NCBI RefSeq assembly: GCF_000276665.1
Contig: NW_004955466.1
Span: 4,578,679-4,642,678, forward strand
Origin: Chinchilla lanigera
Lineage: Eukaryota > Chordata > Mammalia > Rodentia > Chinchillidae
Length of the DNA: 64,000 bases
Direction of reading: 5' to 3'
Part shown: piece by piece, positions 21,246 to 32,135 of the stretch
Numbering within the stretch: position 1 is the first letter of the stretch
How the letters are laid out: each line of letters opens with the position of its first letter
Program-made: the position numbers and the translations under genes
Notes under the pieces: generated by a model
Told to the model about the DNA's origin: nothing
Databases searched by the model: none
Seen by the model: only the letters and a program-made list of their open reading frames with translations

Positions 21246-21394
21246 GCTTGAACCAAGCTAACAAATCCAAGGTAGGGAGCCAAGTGCGTAAGGAGGGTAG
21301 CATGGGAGGCAGAACCTCAAATCCTGGCCTTGCCCTCTTTTTAGGGAGCCCAGATATTAGAAATAGAAGAAAAGAGTTAAGAAAATCTACCAGC

Positions 21395-21625
21395 ACTGAC
21401 TGGTGGCTTTAAACTTTTTTGACCGTAACCACAGTAAAAAATACATTTTACATTTTGACCTAGTACATCATAAAAAAATATATACAGGAGCAAAAGCTTT
21501 ATTAAGAGTGATGTACTATGACATATTTTGTTCTACTCCATTGCATTTCTTTTTCTTGTTAATAATGGTTTTGACCCACAAAATTGATTTCATTACCCAT
21601 GATTGAAAAATGCTGCCTTAAACCA
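21395..21625. mobile_element. hAT-type MITE, near complete (family name uncertain)
   Basis: 'actggtggctttaaactttt' at one end and 'attgaaaaatgctg' at the other resemble inverted termini of the CACTGGTTCTCAAACT type. Inside are 'ttttgaccgtaaccacagta', 'aaatacattttacatttt' and 'ttttgacccacaaaattgat'. This matches a known mammalian non-autonomous hAT element. Ends are diverged. Confidence 0.6.
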
Positions 21626-22559
21626 TAAACTTCACATTCAGAGACAAGTTCTCACACCGCTCTTGTATAAAATGCCAACTGGCACGGTGCAGGACACACG
21701 GTGTGTCCAGGAAATACTTGTCGAGCTTCTGGGCTTTTAAGGAGTCACTAATCCACCACTTAAATAGTTGTTTCAGAAACTCTCCAGTTTGTTTTATGTG
21801 GAGAAGATCATTCTAATTCTGAATCCCGGCAAACAAATCATTCACGCACATCAAGTTAAACATTGATCTCCATTGTGAATCCGAACTTGTAATTCTAAAG
21901 CAAAATAAAAGCAATTAGATTTCATTCAACAAGCGTGAGTGAAATGTCTGCCTGTCATGACGTCCAGCATCTCTTCTAGTTACTAGTTTAGGAATTGACA
22001 TAAAGACTGGGATCTGGCCAAAGATTTGAGGGAAGACTTTCTGGGAGCAATCTGTAGATGAGGTTTCCTTGTTCTTAGAACAAGAAACTGTCTTTTCCCA
22101 TATAGATGCTCTATTTTGTCAATGGGACACTTGGCTGTGATGCAGCCATCTTGTGACCATGAGGTATATAGCTGAAACTGGCAAACCACAAAGACGGCAA
22201 GACTAGGGACTTGGTGATTGCTGAATTAACCAGTGCTAGAGTTACTTTACTGACATCAGGACATTATGGTGTATAAGCTCATAGAGTTTTCTTATTATCA
22301 AAGTCAGTTGAGTTAGGGTTTTATAGTTTTTCCTGTCAAAATTAACCTAAACTGACACAAAATTTTGGGTTCTCTAAGGGCAGAAATTGGAATGCAAAAG
22401 CCAAATCACACTATGCTACAAACCTTAGCTTTAAGATAGGATTCAAATGGCTGTCAGACATACGAAAAAAATTCAAGTTCACTCTTAAATACAAATGCAC
22501 TTAAAACTATGTGCGATGCTATTGTTTACCTCCAGACAGACAGAGATCAATGTTTGATA
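21626..22559. other. Unassigned AT-rich DNA
   Basis: No repeat or exon recognised. The minus-strand frame at 21983-22189 matches nothing I know. Confidence 0.45.
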
Positions 22560-23200
22560 ATACGGAGTACTGCCAAGAGAAAACCGGCACACTCATTTGT
22601 CACAGATGAGATTATAAACACTATAAGTCTACGGAAGATAATTCGGCATTAATTTTCAAAACTAAAAATGCGTTTGATCCCAACAACCTTACTTCTAGGT
22701 GTTCATCCTACAAACACACATCAGTGTGTGCAAATGGTGTGCACAAGGGTGTTACAGTATTGTTTATAAAAGCAAACTGGTTAAAAACCACTCAATTGTT
22801 CAGAAGTGAAGGACTAATAGAGCACATTGTTATATTTGTGTTGAGTTGTATGCAGCCATTAAAAACAATTAAACAGTTCCATGTGTATTCATTACAAATA
22901 TATCAAATAAATGGTCAATTGAAAAAGTAATATGCAGAACAGTATAGAATATGCTACTATTTGTGTATGTGTGTGTGTGCATGCAAGCGTGCGCACAGGA
23001 AGGATATTTGAAAGTCAATAAGCTGGAATGATTCAAAATCTGGAATAATTAAAAGAAACTGATATCACCAGCTGTCCTAAGAAGATGAACTAAGAAGGGG
23101 AGGAAGGGAGACTAACTTTCATAATATGCCTCTCCACACTCTCTGAATTTTGTGTTATGTGCATGCCTTAGCTATTCAAAATGATCCATTAATGGAAAGA
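22560..23200 (+). mobile_element. L1M-type LINE, 3' UTR
   Basis: 'gatcccaacaaccttacttc', 'aggtgttcatcctacaaaca', 'ttgtttataaaagcaaactg', 'gttgtatgcagccattaaaa', 'gcagaacagtatagaatatg' and 'ctactatttgtgtatgtg' follow the 3' region of old L1M elements in sense. The 68-codon frame at 22724-22930 is L1-derived. Confidence 0.8.
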
Positions 23201-23262
23201 TTGTTAACTTTTTATTACTGTAAGGAAAGACTGAAATAATCAATTCAAAAAGAGGAATGGTT

Positions 23263-23400
23263 GCTGGGCGTGGTGACTCATGGCTGTGGTCACTGCAAGT
23301 CTGAGGGCAGCCTGGGCTACGCAGTGAGTTCAAGACCAGCCTGAACTACACAGTGAGACCCCGTCTCAACATAAATAAATAAATAAAAGCAAATAAAAAA
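23263..23400 (+). mobile_element. B1 SINE with an internal deletion
   Basis: 'gctgggcgtggtgactcatg' is joined to 'agtctgagggcagcctgggc' with the 'aatcccagcac…gaggcagg' middle lost. The second segment ('gttcaagaccagcctgaact') and 'gagaccccgtctcaa' remain, followed by an AAAT tail (23370-23400). Confidence 0.88.
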
Positions 23401-23784
23401 CCTTTCGTGTCTAGTAATCATTATGCACTGCAAACATGTACTAATAAAAGTAAAAAAACAGTGAATGGAAAGTTCCAGAAATAAGCAATTAATAGGTATT
23501 AAACTGTTAACAAAAAAACTTTGCATGTCTAAAAGGATGTGAATGAGTGGAAAACTAGAATTTCTTGAATGGGAAAGCTAAATATTATATAAAACCTGTT
23601 TCCTAAAATTTAAGAAGTAGAGTTAGCAGAATCTTGGTAAAAATCTCAAAAGAATTTTTGAATACATGACAAAAGAAAAATTCTAAACAGACAAAACAGA
23701 AGGCACGGGGGAAGGGCATGAAAAAGTAATATTAAGGAAGATGAACAACACCTACCAACACTAAGAACCTGTAAAATAAAACCT
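23401..23784. other. Unassigned DNA, possible Tigger fragment
   Basis: 'gaaagttccagaaataagca' followed by 'attaataggtattaaactg' (23466-23510) recalls a Tigger/MER2-type DNA transposon, but the match is too short to call. Confidence 0.25.
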
Positions 23785-23958
23785 GCCAGGCACGGTGGTG
23801 CACACCTGTGATCCCAGCACTCAGGAAGCTGAGGCAGGAAAATCAAAGAGTTCGAGACCATCCTGGGCTACAAAGTGAGCTCAAGGCCAGCCTGAACTGC
23901 AATAGAGAGACCCTGTCTCAAAAAGACCCCAATAAATAAATAAATAGATAAATAAATC
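23785..23958 (+). mobile_element. B1 SINE with the doubled segment
   Basis: Full-length: 'gccaggcacggtggtgcaca', 'gatcccagcactcaggaagc', 'gttcgagaccatcctgggct', 'ctcaaggccagcctgaactg', 'agagaccctgtctcaaaaag', then an AAAT tail. Confidence 0.95.
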
Positions 23959-24274
23959 TATAAAGTAAAATATTGAAGTTGTAACATCACAATAAATAGA
24001 TTTTAAAATATAATAATACAAAGGTCAGAAATATAACCTAATTTTCATAAGCACTTTGTAAATTATGAAATTACAATTATGTAATGAGGAAGATTTTTCA
24101 GCATATAGTGGAGGCAATTTGGGAGGGAATTTCAGAGGAATTAAGATTCCTCTCTTTACACTATGTACTAAAATTAACTCCATTTGATTTGAATATTAAA
24201 TATGTCTAAAACTATGAAGTCTGAAAAAGTGTCTTTTGATGAGACAAAAATGCCAGACACCTAAAGTTAAAGAA

Positions 24275-24615
24275 GAAAATGGCTACTTTGGCTCAGTTTG
24301 TAAAAGTCTCAGTAGTTGGCTGGCTCCAAAGCAGGGTGGCATAGCAGAGGGACATCCAAAAAGAGAAACAGTCCATGGCAGGGCAGACAAAAGGCAGGGA
24401 ACAGCAACAGCCAGCCTGCCTTTCCCTCTTATCCCATCCAGGCTACCAGCCTTTGAGTAGGACAATCAGGAACTATGCTAATTCAAATCAGTGGACTAAT
24501 TTAGTACCACACACCCTTAATCCCAGTATCACACCTTACATCCAGCTCACTCTGAAAAGCTCCAGTTATGAGCACATGAGGCTTTGAGGGGGACATCTAG
24601 ATATAGGCCATAACA
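24275..24615 (+). mobile_element. URR1-like non-autonomous hAT element, 5' end missing
   Basis: 'ggctggctccaaagcagggt', 'ggcatagcagagggacatcc', 'cagtccatggcagggcagac' and the end 'gggggacatctagatatagg' + 'ccataacaaa' align with the copies at 38495 and 61895. I recognise the family as the rodent URR1 type from memory, so the name is provisional. The four-copy family in the window is seen directly. Confidence 0.65.
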
Positions 24616-24702
24616 AATAGGACTGACTGTTTATCAAAATATCAATGAAAAGGTACTCCATACTTAGAGCAATTGCATTACTACATAGAAAAGACAGATG
24701 TT

Positions 24703-24895
24703 TCTAGGTATGGTAGCACTTGCTTGTAATCCCACATACTTAGAACATCGAGGCAGAAAAATTGCAAGGTCAAGGTCAGCCTGGGGAACTTAGCAAGGCC
24801 ATCTCAAAATAAAATTTTAAGAAAGGTGAGCTAGGAATAAAGCTCAGAGCTTCTCGGTTCCATGCTCAATATCACAGAGAAAAAAACAGAAAAGG
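24703..24895 (+). mobile_element. B1-ID composite SINE, diverged
   Basis: 'ctaggtatggtagcacttgc', 'ttgtaatcccacatacttag', 'ctggggaacttagcaaggcc', 'atctcaaaataaaattttaa' linker, then 'gtgagctaggaataaagctc' and 'cggttccatgctcaatatc' (ID half, partly deleted). Confidence 0.8.
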
Positions 24896-24925
24896 AAAGA
24901 AAAAAGACTGAATACTTGACTACTT

Positions 24926-25292
24926 TTTTTTTTTCCCAGTGAAGGGGGTTGAACCCAAGGGCATGCTACAGATGAGCTATATCCATGGCCACATTTAAAA
25001 AAAAAAATTTTTTTGTGTGTTTTGGAGACAGGGTCTCACTGTGCAGTTCAGGCTGGCCTTGAGCTCACTTTGTAGCTCAGGCTGGTCTCGAACTCGCAAT
25101 GATCCTCCTTCCTCAGCCTCCTGAGTGCTCAGATTACAGGTGTGCACCACCATGTCTGGCTCCATAGCCCTTTTTAGTTTTTACTTTATGACGGTGTCTT
25201 GCTAAATTGCCTAGAAAGCACTTGAACTTTTGATCTTCCTTCCTCAGCCTTCCTCAAGGCTGGGATTACAGACATGTGTCCCTATGCCCAGC
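24926..25292 (-). mobile_element. B1-ID composite SINE split by a later B1
   Basis: The antisense ID half lies at 24935-24990 ('gggggttgaacccaagggca', 'gatgagctatatccatggcc') and the antisense B1 half at 25165-25292 ('gacggtgtcttgctaaattg', 'ctcagccttcctcaaggctg', 'ggattacagacatgtgtccc'). A younger B1 occupies the A/T linker between the halves. Confidence 0.85.
25001..25160 (-). mobile_element. B1 SINE nested in a composite SINE
   Basis: 'tttggagacagggtctcact', 'ggctggccttgagctcactt', 'ggctggtctcgaactcgcaa', 'tcctgagtgctcagattaca', 'caccaccatgtctggc'. It is flanked by imperfect 'ccatggcc/ccatagcc'. Confidence 0.92.
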
Positions 25293-25858
25293 TCAACTAC
25301 ACAGCATTTTCTAAAACAGAAATTTTATAGGTAATATCATGCCAAAACTAAGGACAGTGTATTAGAAGATATATTTACAATATGCGTGACTGAAAAAGAT
25401 TAATATCGAACAGTACATGCTGATAAGGATCAGGAAAAAGTAACAGTTCTACACTGTGGGTGGGAATGTAAATTAGAAGAGCCATGATAGAAATCAGCAT
25501 GCAGTATTTCAAAAAACTAAACTAGTACTACCATATGAGCCGGCTCTACCACTCCTTAGTATTTACCCAAACGAGTTAAAATCAGCATATGATTCACAGT
25601 ATCGTGGCACAGCTCACAATAGTCAAGATACAGAATCAGCCTAGGTATGTCAATAGATAAATGGATTTTAAAATGTGGCATATATACAATGGAATATTAT
25701 TAGGCCGCAAAAAGAATAAAGTAAGACCATTTGCAGGAAAATGGATTGAATTGGATATTATCAGGTTGAATAAGGCAGATTGAGAGAGACAAGTACCATA
25801 TATTTTCCCTAATATCTAGAATCTGGGAGAAAAATGTTGATGACATGAAGGTAGAAGA

Positions 25859-25990
25859 CTGTAATCCCAGCACTTGGGAGGCTGAGGCAGGAGGATCGTT
25901 GTGAGTTCGAGACCAGCCTGGACTGCAAAGTGAGCTCAAGGCCAGCCTGAACTTCATAGCGAGACCCTGTCTCAAAAAGACAAAAAGAAA
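25859..25990 (+). mobile_element. B1 SINE, 5'-truncated
   Basis: Begins at 'ctgtaatcccagcacttggg' without the first 20 or so bases of B1, then the doubled segment ('gagaccagcctggactgcaa', 'ctcaaggccagcctgaactt'). Flanked by 'aaggtagaaga' (25848-25858) and 'aagtagaaga' (25993-26002), so truncation occurred at insertion. Confidence 0.9.
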
Positions 25991-26005
25991 GAAAGTAGAA
26001 GAGAG

Positions 26006-26161
26006 GCTGGGTATGGCAACATACACCTGTAATACCAACACTCAAGAGGCTGAGGCAGGAGGATCTCTGTGAGTTCAAGGCCAGCCTGGGCTACATAGTG
26101 AGTTCAAGTCCAGACTCAACTGCATAGCAAGACCTTATCTCAAAAAAACAAAACAAAAAAC
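26006..26161 (+). mobile_element. B1 SINE with the doubled segment
   Basis: 'gctgggtatggcaacataca', 'gaggctgaggcaggaggatc', 'caaggccagcctgggctaca', 'caagtccagactcaactgca', 'gcaagaccttatctc' and an A-rich tail. Confidence 0.94.
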
Positions 26162-26350
26162 AACTACTCAAAAAATTGAAGGGAGACTATTACACAAGAG
26201 GCAGGGCATCAAGGAAAAACATAGTGGGAGGAACCAGAGGGTAATGGGGGATGGGTCCAATCAAAATGTTAAATGAAAATGCCAAAATGAAGCCCAATAT
26301 TTTGTAAAATTTATATGTACTAATAAAAAATAGTGTACATGGGTACTGGA

Positions 26351-26533
26351 GTTGGGCATGGTGGCACATGACTGTAATCCCACACTGTGAGCGACTGAGG
26401 CAGTAGGATCACGAGTTTGAACCCAGCCTGGGCAATTTAGTGGCTATGCAAGACCTTGCCTCAAAATAAAAAATAAAAAGGGCTGGGGATGTAGCACAGT
26501 GTGAAGGCCCTAGGTTCAATCCCCAGGACAAGA
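26351..26533 (+). mobile_element. B1-ID composite SINE
   Basis: B1 half 'gttgggcatggtggcacatg' to 'caagaccttgcctc', linker 'aaaataaaaaataaaaag', ID half 'ggctggggatgtagcacagt' to 'ggttcaatccccaggac', with part of the ID middle deleted. The linker matches that of the 54256 copy. Confidence 0.9.
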
Positions 26534-27912
26534 AAAATTGTAACAAAAGAATAAAAAAGAAACACATAGAAATAATCAGTGTTAGTAGTTATCAAAGAGA
26601 AGTGGATTGAAAGAAGGCATGCTATTTCTTTCACTAAATGAACTAAATCAACTTTAGTCAATAATATTTTACTAAACTAAGTCCCCCAGATTAAAACACA
26701 AACATCCAAATCTAGAGCCAATAATACTGGTGCCTATATTTATTATGGGTAGTATTATAAATTGATGTAACTAGTGAGGAAATAAGAGTCCTAAAAGTGT
26801 TCGTGCCCTTTGACCTGATAATTTCTTAGCGAATTACTGCAGAGCAGAGGAGAAGCACAAAGACACTGCCAAAATCCGTGGTTTGATTACGAGATGCCTC
26901 CTTGAATTAGGGCATCCTGGACCACCTTCCTGTACTGTTCTGTCCAGTGCAGTAGCCACTAGCCACATACACGCATCCATCCTCTAACAGGCAGCAAACT
27001 CCGTAAGAGGGACCCTGTCCATCGTGTTCCCTGCAGTGTCCCAGATCCTGGGACCGCGCCTGGTGCAAACAATGGGCTCAACAAATATTTATGTCATACG
27101 TTGAAGTCAGATGAGTCCGCCAGTCCTTCCCAGCTGTGCTCTGAGCTTTCTTATCTTAAAGAAAGTCTTGCCTCAAAATGTGCTTGCTGTGTCTTCCCAT
27201 GAAGTCTTGCTGCTTCGCTATAATGATGTGCTTTTTACTTCGAGTACAAGCTGCCTGACTCAAAAGCATTTAAAGTAAGGGCTGTTAGCTTGTTTTTTTA
27301 TTTTATTTATTTTACTTCCTAGACATGTTGGTGATATGTCCTGACTACTTTCATCGTGGGTGTTTGGTTTTGTTTTTCAGATGGAGCCTCGCGTATGTTG
27401 GCCCAGGCTAGCCTCACGTAAGAGGAAGTCGAGTTACGGCACAGTTCAGGTTGGTGCGTTCAGTGACCCAACAATGTTCTCAAGGAATCGTGTTTTTTCT
27501 GCCTTTGCTCTTGGCCACTCTGGACTCGCTGGCTGCTGTCCTCAGTCTCCCCTTTATGTCTTCAGGAGAAGATAGAAACTCAAGTACTATGTCCTTGAAG
27601 CACAATATCTCCAATCCATTACCTTTTAAAGGCTTAGAGATTCCCAGAAGCCCCTTCTGCAGCCTTCTCACTTCCGTACCATTGTCCAGAACTACAGCTA
27701 GTTCCTAAGCCAGCCCATTCCTAACCCTACTGCTGGCCAGAGCACAGAATTCCTGCTATTGGCTGAACAACACAAGCTCCAGGTCCACCAAATAGAGCTG
27801 CTAAAAGTTAACAGTAAGGCATGACGAAGGACAGCTGGGGACCAAGAAGACAAAGTAGTCTCAAAATTAGCCACTAAGGGTTTTTACAAGACATAAAATC
27901 GTAAAACTTGTA
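26534..27912. other. Mostly unassigned DNA with three old fragments
   Basis: Holds a short hAT MITE end at 26933-26972 ('ctgtccagtgcagtagccac'), an L2 tail at 26985-27100, and a poor antisense B1 remnant at about 27372-27415. Frames at 27360-27708 overlap in three readings and are unrecognised. Confidence 0.45.
26985..27100 (+). mobile_element. LINE L2, 3' end
   Basis: 'caaactccgtaagagggacc', 'ctgtccatcgtgttccctgc', 'cgcctggtgcaaacaatggg' and 'ctcaacaaatatttatgtc' track the sense L2 terminus. Confidence 0.75.
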
Positions 27913-28073
27913 GCCAGGTGTGCTGGCACATGCCTGTAATCCCAGCACTCGGGAGGCTGAGGCAGGAAGATCGTTGCCAGTTCGAGGTCAGCCTGGGCTA
28001 CAAACTGAGCTCAAGGGCAGCCTGAGCTGCATAGCAAGACCTTGTTTCAAAAAGACAAAAAAAAAAAAAAAAG
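27913..28073 (+). mobile_element. B1 SINE with the doubled segment
   Basis: 'gccaggtgtgctggcacatg', 'gcactcgggaggctgaggca', 'gttcgaggtcagcctgggct', 'ctcaagggcagcctgagctg', 'gcaagaccttgtttcaaaaa', then about 17 A's. The frame at 27920-28168 is B1-derived. Confidence 0.95.
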
Positions 28074-28329
28074 AAAATCCTACTTGTCACAAATACAGCT
28101 CAACTCTTGGACCTCTCATTAATCCTGCTCTGATTATCTTAGCCAGCAGTAGTCACTCCCTCCTGTGAACTTAAAACCCTGGGTTCAATCCAAATGCTTT
28201 AGTCACTGCTAATGTCCCTCTTCACATCGTAAATCTGAGCTCCATCTTGCCTACTCTAGCTTCAAAATATATTTAGAATCCAAGCTGTCCTCACCTGAGA
28301 CTACTTTGTCTTCTTGGTCCCCAGCTGTC

Positions 28330-28960
28330 CTGCCGCCCTCCCCCTCACTTCAGTCCTGCTGCTGAACCAAACCCACTTCCTTTCCCCCGGGATCACTGCA
28401 GCAGCCTACGCCGTGGTGTCAGCTGCGCCCCTGGCTCCCAGAGCCCGTGCTCACAGGGCGACCCTCCCATGATGGAAGTCCGATCCCATCACTGCTCTGC
28501 TCACCCCTCCGCGGCTTCAGAGCAGAGTCCGCAGTCCTTACCGAGGCCTGCCTGGACCTCGGGGACCGTCACCTTGGACCTCACCTCCTGCCTCTACCCA
28601 CTTGATCACCGCCCTCCACCAGCCATGCCGGCCGACCCACTCCTGCAACGCAAGCACTTTCCCTCCTCTTGGCTCGGGGGGTTTACCTTGCTTGGAAAAT
28701 TCTTCCACTCAGATGGCTTGCTCCTTCCCTTTCTTCAGATTCTGCCTCACATGCCACCTTCCAGATAGTCCTTCCCTGATCTCCCATGCAAACAAAAAAC
28801 CTCCCTCGGCCCCTCTGAACTGCCTCGTTCACTTCACTATCCTTCAAAACCCTTGTCACAAGTGGCAGAATAGATATACCCTGTCTTGTCTCATTAGGAC
28901 ACACGATCCAGCCAGCCAGGGGCTTTATCTGTTCTGCGCGGGGTTAGTCTTAGGAGTTAC
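28330..28960 (+). mobile_element. LINE L2, body and 3' region
   Basis: 'ccgatcccatcactgctctg', 'cttcagagcagagtccgcag', 'acctcctgcctctacccact', 'gcaagcactttccctcctct', 'ttggaaaattcttccactca', 'cctcacatgccaccttccag' and 'atagtccttccctgatctcc' follow the well-known L2 order. Both long frames here (28469-28768, 28602-29132) are explained by it. Confidence 0.8.
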
Positions 28961-29660
28961 AGCAAAACGAAGCGCGTCATGGGTGCTCAGGATGCATCTG
29001 CTAAATAACTGCACACTCCTTTCACCTCCGGCATTGGCGTGGCTCCTTCGTGCGGTCTCTGGCTGTTATCTTTGCCTGCGCACACATCCTGTCTCTACCT
29101 CGGGAACAGAGCTTCTTAAAGATCACGGCTGAGCCTTCACGAAGGGTGCCTTATGCGGAGAGGGAGCTCCAGTGTTGGTTGTTGACATTTAGAAGGAAGA
29201 TACATTCGGGCGGCGGCAGCTGTTGTCACCTTACCTAACCGTTCTTGGCAGGAACCTGGGAAATTGAAGTGCGGGACAGGACAGTGTATTTAGGAGAGTA
29301 TGGAGTTCGGTATTCTGTGCTGGAGGAGGGGCGAAGTTACGTCTTGAGAGAGAGGAGGGAGGCAGCTTCAACACCGAGGGGAGAACACCGGGCACCTTTG
29401 CACCCCCACCATTTCCCCAGAGCCGAGCTCTTCACGTTTGTTTACAATCCAGCAGTTCCTCGCCGCTCTCATTAATTGGTGGCAAAGGTTACAGCTCAAC
29501 AAATGCTGAACAGAAGCGGAGGGGCTCAGATCGCGTGGCGTCATTGCTCAAATTTAGGACGGAAATTCAGACTGACTTCAGGACCCGCCCCTCCCAGAGC
29601 CAGCCTCGAAAACACAGGTGGAGGTCCCAGGAGAGGCCCTGAGCCCCAGGAGGCAGCTCT
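28961..29660. other. Unassigned DNA
   Basis: No repeat or exon recognised. Frames at 29245-29475 and 29476-29736 are unrecognised, and the second runs into the CT repeat. Confidence 0.45.
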
Positions 29661-29664
29661 GCGG

Positions 29665-29710
29665 CTCTCTCTCTCCCTCTCCCTCTCTCTCTTTCTCTCT
29701 CTCCCTCTCT
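29665..29710. repeat. (CT)n microsatellite, imperfect
   Basis: CT units interrupted by CCCT and TTTCT. The serine/leucine and arginine/glutamate frames over it are repeat translations. Confidence 0.92.
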
Positions 29711-30370
29711 GCAAAGTTCTCCCACACATATTCTAGCAGCAAGGCCACTCACCAGGCTCCAGGGAAGCGGCCCACTTTCAAATGCCGATAGCATTCTACT
29801 TGCCAGAACAGAAAGGGACAAGCGAGGAGACAGAAGACAGTGCTTTAAACAGAAGAGAAAAAGACGTTATTGAACGTGTGCTAATCCAAAAAGGCCAGTG
29901 CCAGGAATAACTGTGAGCATTGTTTGATGCAAGTGCCTACAGAAAAGCCCCAGGTGTAGGACAAGGCAGGAGCCGAGGTGGTCTGAGGACGCACAGCGAG
30001 CGTCCTGGGAGGATGGCCCACAGGACAGAACTTATTTTAAGCAACCTTGAAAAAAAAAAAAAAAACAGCTCATTTTAGCGCTCCGCAGGAAATGAAAAGC
30101 AGATGGGTTGGTTTGGAGCTTGTTTACGCATTATCAGCCTTCACGAAGCTTAGTTAGGCCGAGTTAGGCCTGGAGAGAAGGGGTATTTTAGGTAAATATC
30201 GGACTGGCAGGATCTCCACTCTGGGAGAGCAAGAGCCCTTCTGAATCAGATCATCTGGCCCTGCAGAAGCAGGCGTTTAGGCTGCAGGGCCCTTAGTTCC
30301 CCTGGCCATTGCAGATCCTGGTAAAATGACAGCGAGTTGATGTACAGTCCTGATCTGCTTGCACCTTCTG
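29711..30370. other. Unassigned DNA with a 16-A run
   Basis: An A16 run lies at 30050-30065 without a SINE or L1 body before it. Two near copies of 'gttaggc' words at 30152-30172 form a short repeat. No exon recognised. Confidence 0.45.
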
Positions 30371-31500
30371 TTTTTTTATTGATGCATGTCTGCAGTGCAC
30401 AATAGTTACATTCATCACAGGGAACTGGTACATGTACACAACGTATCTTAATTCTTTTTAATCCCCTCTCCTTCCTGCCCCTCCCTGCATCTCTTGAACC
30501 CCTTCTACCTATATATTTTTGTACATGTTTTTAGTACGTAATGACTACGTTCCTAGTAGGAACTTGGTTCAAGTACACAACACATCATGATTCTCTTTTT
30601 AAAAAAACAGTCTTGTTTACCTCCCCTTCCTCTGTCTTTGGTTCCCTTCCCACATGCTAAAGATCTCTCACTAATTCCGGTTGTCTTTTATTTTGTGCTT
30701 TATATCTTGGGTTTCTCATATAAGAGAAAATATGGGATATCTGTGTGTCTGATTTATTTCACTTAACATTATGGTCTCAAGGTGCATCCATCTTCCTACA
30801 AATGACTCAAGTTTATCCCTCTTTGTGGCAGAGTAGCGCTAGATCATGTGTAAATACTACATCTTTATCCGTTCATCTGTTAATGCTCAAATAGACCTCT
30901 TCCAAGATTTAGCTATTTTGAGTTGTGCTGCTATAAACGTGAGCATGCATGTATCCTTGCCAGATGATGTTTTTAACTCTTTCAGGAAGATACCTAGAAG
31001 GGAATAGCTGGGTCAAATGGAATTTCTGGTTTTAGTTTTTTGAGAAATCCCCATACTGATTTCCACAGTGGTTGTACTGGTTTATATTCCCAACAGCAAT
31101 GTAAAAGGGCTCTTTTTTCCTCCACAGCCTCGCCAGCACTTGTTATTATTTGATTTCTTGATGATAACCATTCTTTCTGGAGTAAGATACAATCTCAGTG
31201 TTGTTTTATTTCACATTTCCCTAATTGCTAGTGATGTTGAACATTTTTTCATTTATTTATTGGCCATTTGTACTTCTTCTAAGAAGTGTCTATTCATTTC
31301 AGTTGCCCATTTTTTATTTGGATGTTTGATGGAGGGGCTAATTTTTTGAGTTCTTTATATATTATACATATTAGTCCTTTGTCTGAGTAACAGCTAGCAA
31401 TTTTTTCCCATTCTACTATTGTTTCTTCACTGTGCTATTTCCTTTGTTATGCAGAATCTTCTTCATTTAATATGATCCCATTTGTTGATCCTTGATAAAA
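30371..31500 (-). mobile_element. L1 3' UTR and ORF2 end, antisense arm of a 5'-inverted L1
   Basis: Starts with the complement of a short A tail ('tttttttattgatgc') and proceeds through a doubled 3' terminal unit (about 30380-30480 and 30515-30630). Then comes the classic antisense L1 sequence: 'ttatccgttcatctgttaat', 'gtgctgctataaacgtgagc', 'aatagctgggtcaaatggaa', 'ccatactgatttccacagtg', 'gttgatgataacc'-type words and 'atatgatcccatttgttgat'. The frame at 31068-31349 is antisense L1. At about 31500 the sequence switches to sense ORF2. Confidence 0.88.
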
Positions 31501-31703
31501 CCCTGGAGAAAATAGGTATAGAAGGACTTTCTCTCAACCTGATAAAAGCCATTTATGACAAAGCATATCATCATTCAATATCATCATATTAAATGGGGAG
31601 ATGTTGAAAACTTTCCCTCTAAAATCAGGAACAAGATGACAAGGAGGTCCACTATCACCACTCCTGTTCAATATAGTTCTCAAAATAGTAGCCAGAATAA
31701 TCA

Positions 31704-31797
31704 GGTGGGCCAGGGATGTAGCTCAGTGGCACAGCACCTGCCTGGCAAGTGTGAGGTCCTGGGTTCAATTCCCTAGCACCAAAGGAAAGAAAAAAAG
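31704..31797 (+). mobile_element. ID-type SINE in L1 ORF2
   Basis: 'gggccagggatgtagctcag', 'cacctgcctggcaagtgtga', 'ggtcctgggttcaattccct', A-rich tail. Flanked by 'cagaataatca' (31693-31703) and 'cagaacaatca' (31798-31808). Confidence 0.93.
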
Positions 31798-31944
31798 CAG
31801 AACAATCACGCAATAGAAAGAAATTAAAGGAATATGTATAGGAAAGAAAGAAGTCAAAGTATCATTTACAGGTGACATAATCCACTATATAGACAACCTG
31901 AAAAAGTCCACCAAAAGACTCCTAAAATTAATAACCAAATTCAG

Positions 31945-32052
31945 GGGCTGGGGATATAGCTGAGCAGCACAGCGCCTGCCTGGCAAGCACAAGATCGTGA
32001 GTTCGATTCCTGGTACCAGCAGAAAAACAAACAACAACAACAACAAAAACCC
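31945..32052 (+). mobile_element. ID-type SINE in L1 ORF2, intermediate subfamily
   Basis: 'gggctggggatatagctgag', 'gcgcctgcctggcaagcaca', 'agatcgtgagttcgattcct' and a CAA-rich tail. Flanked by perfect 12-bp 'aaccaaattcag' at 31933-31944 and 32053-32064. Confidence 0.94.
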
Positions 32053-32093
32053 AACCAAATTCAGTAGCATAGCAACACACAAAGTCAACACAT

Positions 32094-32098
<5 letters not shown>

Positions 32099-32131
<33 letters not shown>
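32099..32131. repeat. (CA)16 microsatellite inside L1 ORF2
   Basis: Uninterrupted CA units between ORF2-matching sequence on both sides ('aaagtcaacacatacag' and 'gagtgttcctgtatagc'), so it expanded within the dead L1 body. Confidence 0.92.

Positions 32132-32135
<4 letters not shown>

Larger units (their letters stand above)
25355..26338 (+). mobile_element. L1 3' end carrying two B1 insertions
   Basis: 'gttctacactgtgggtggga', 'atgtaaattagaagagccat', 'ggcatatatacaatggaata', 'ttattaggccgcaaaaag', 'accatttgcaggaaaatgga' are the hallmark 3' end of mammalian L1 in sense. After the B1s (25859-25990, 26006-26161) it resumes with 'gggaggaaccagagggtaat' and ends 'gtactaataaaaaatag'. Confidence 0.88.

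Noticed and set aside
28469..29132. Two long frames that look proline/serine-rich
   Set aside because: They lie mainly in a sense L2 element whose sequence order explains them.
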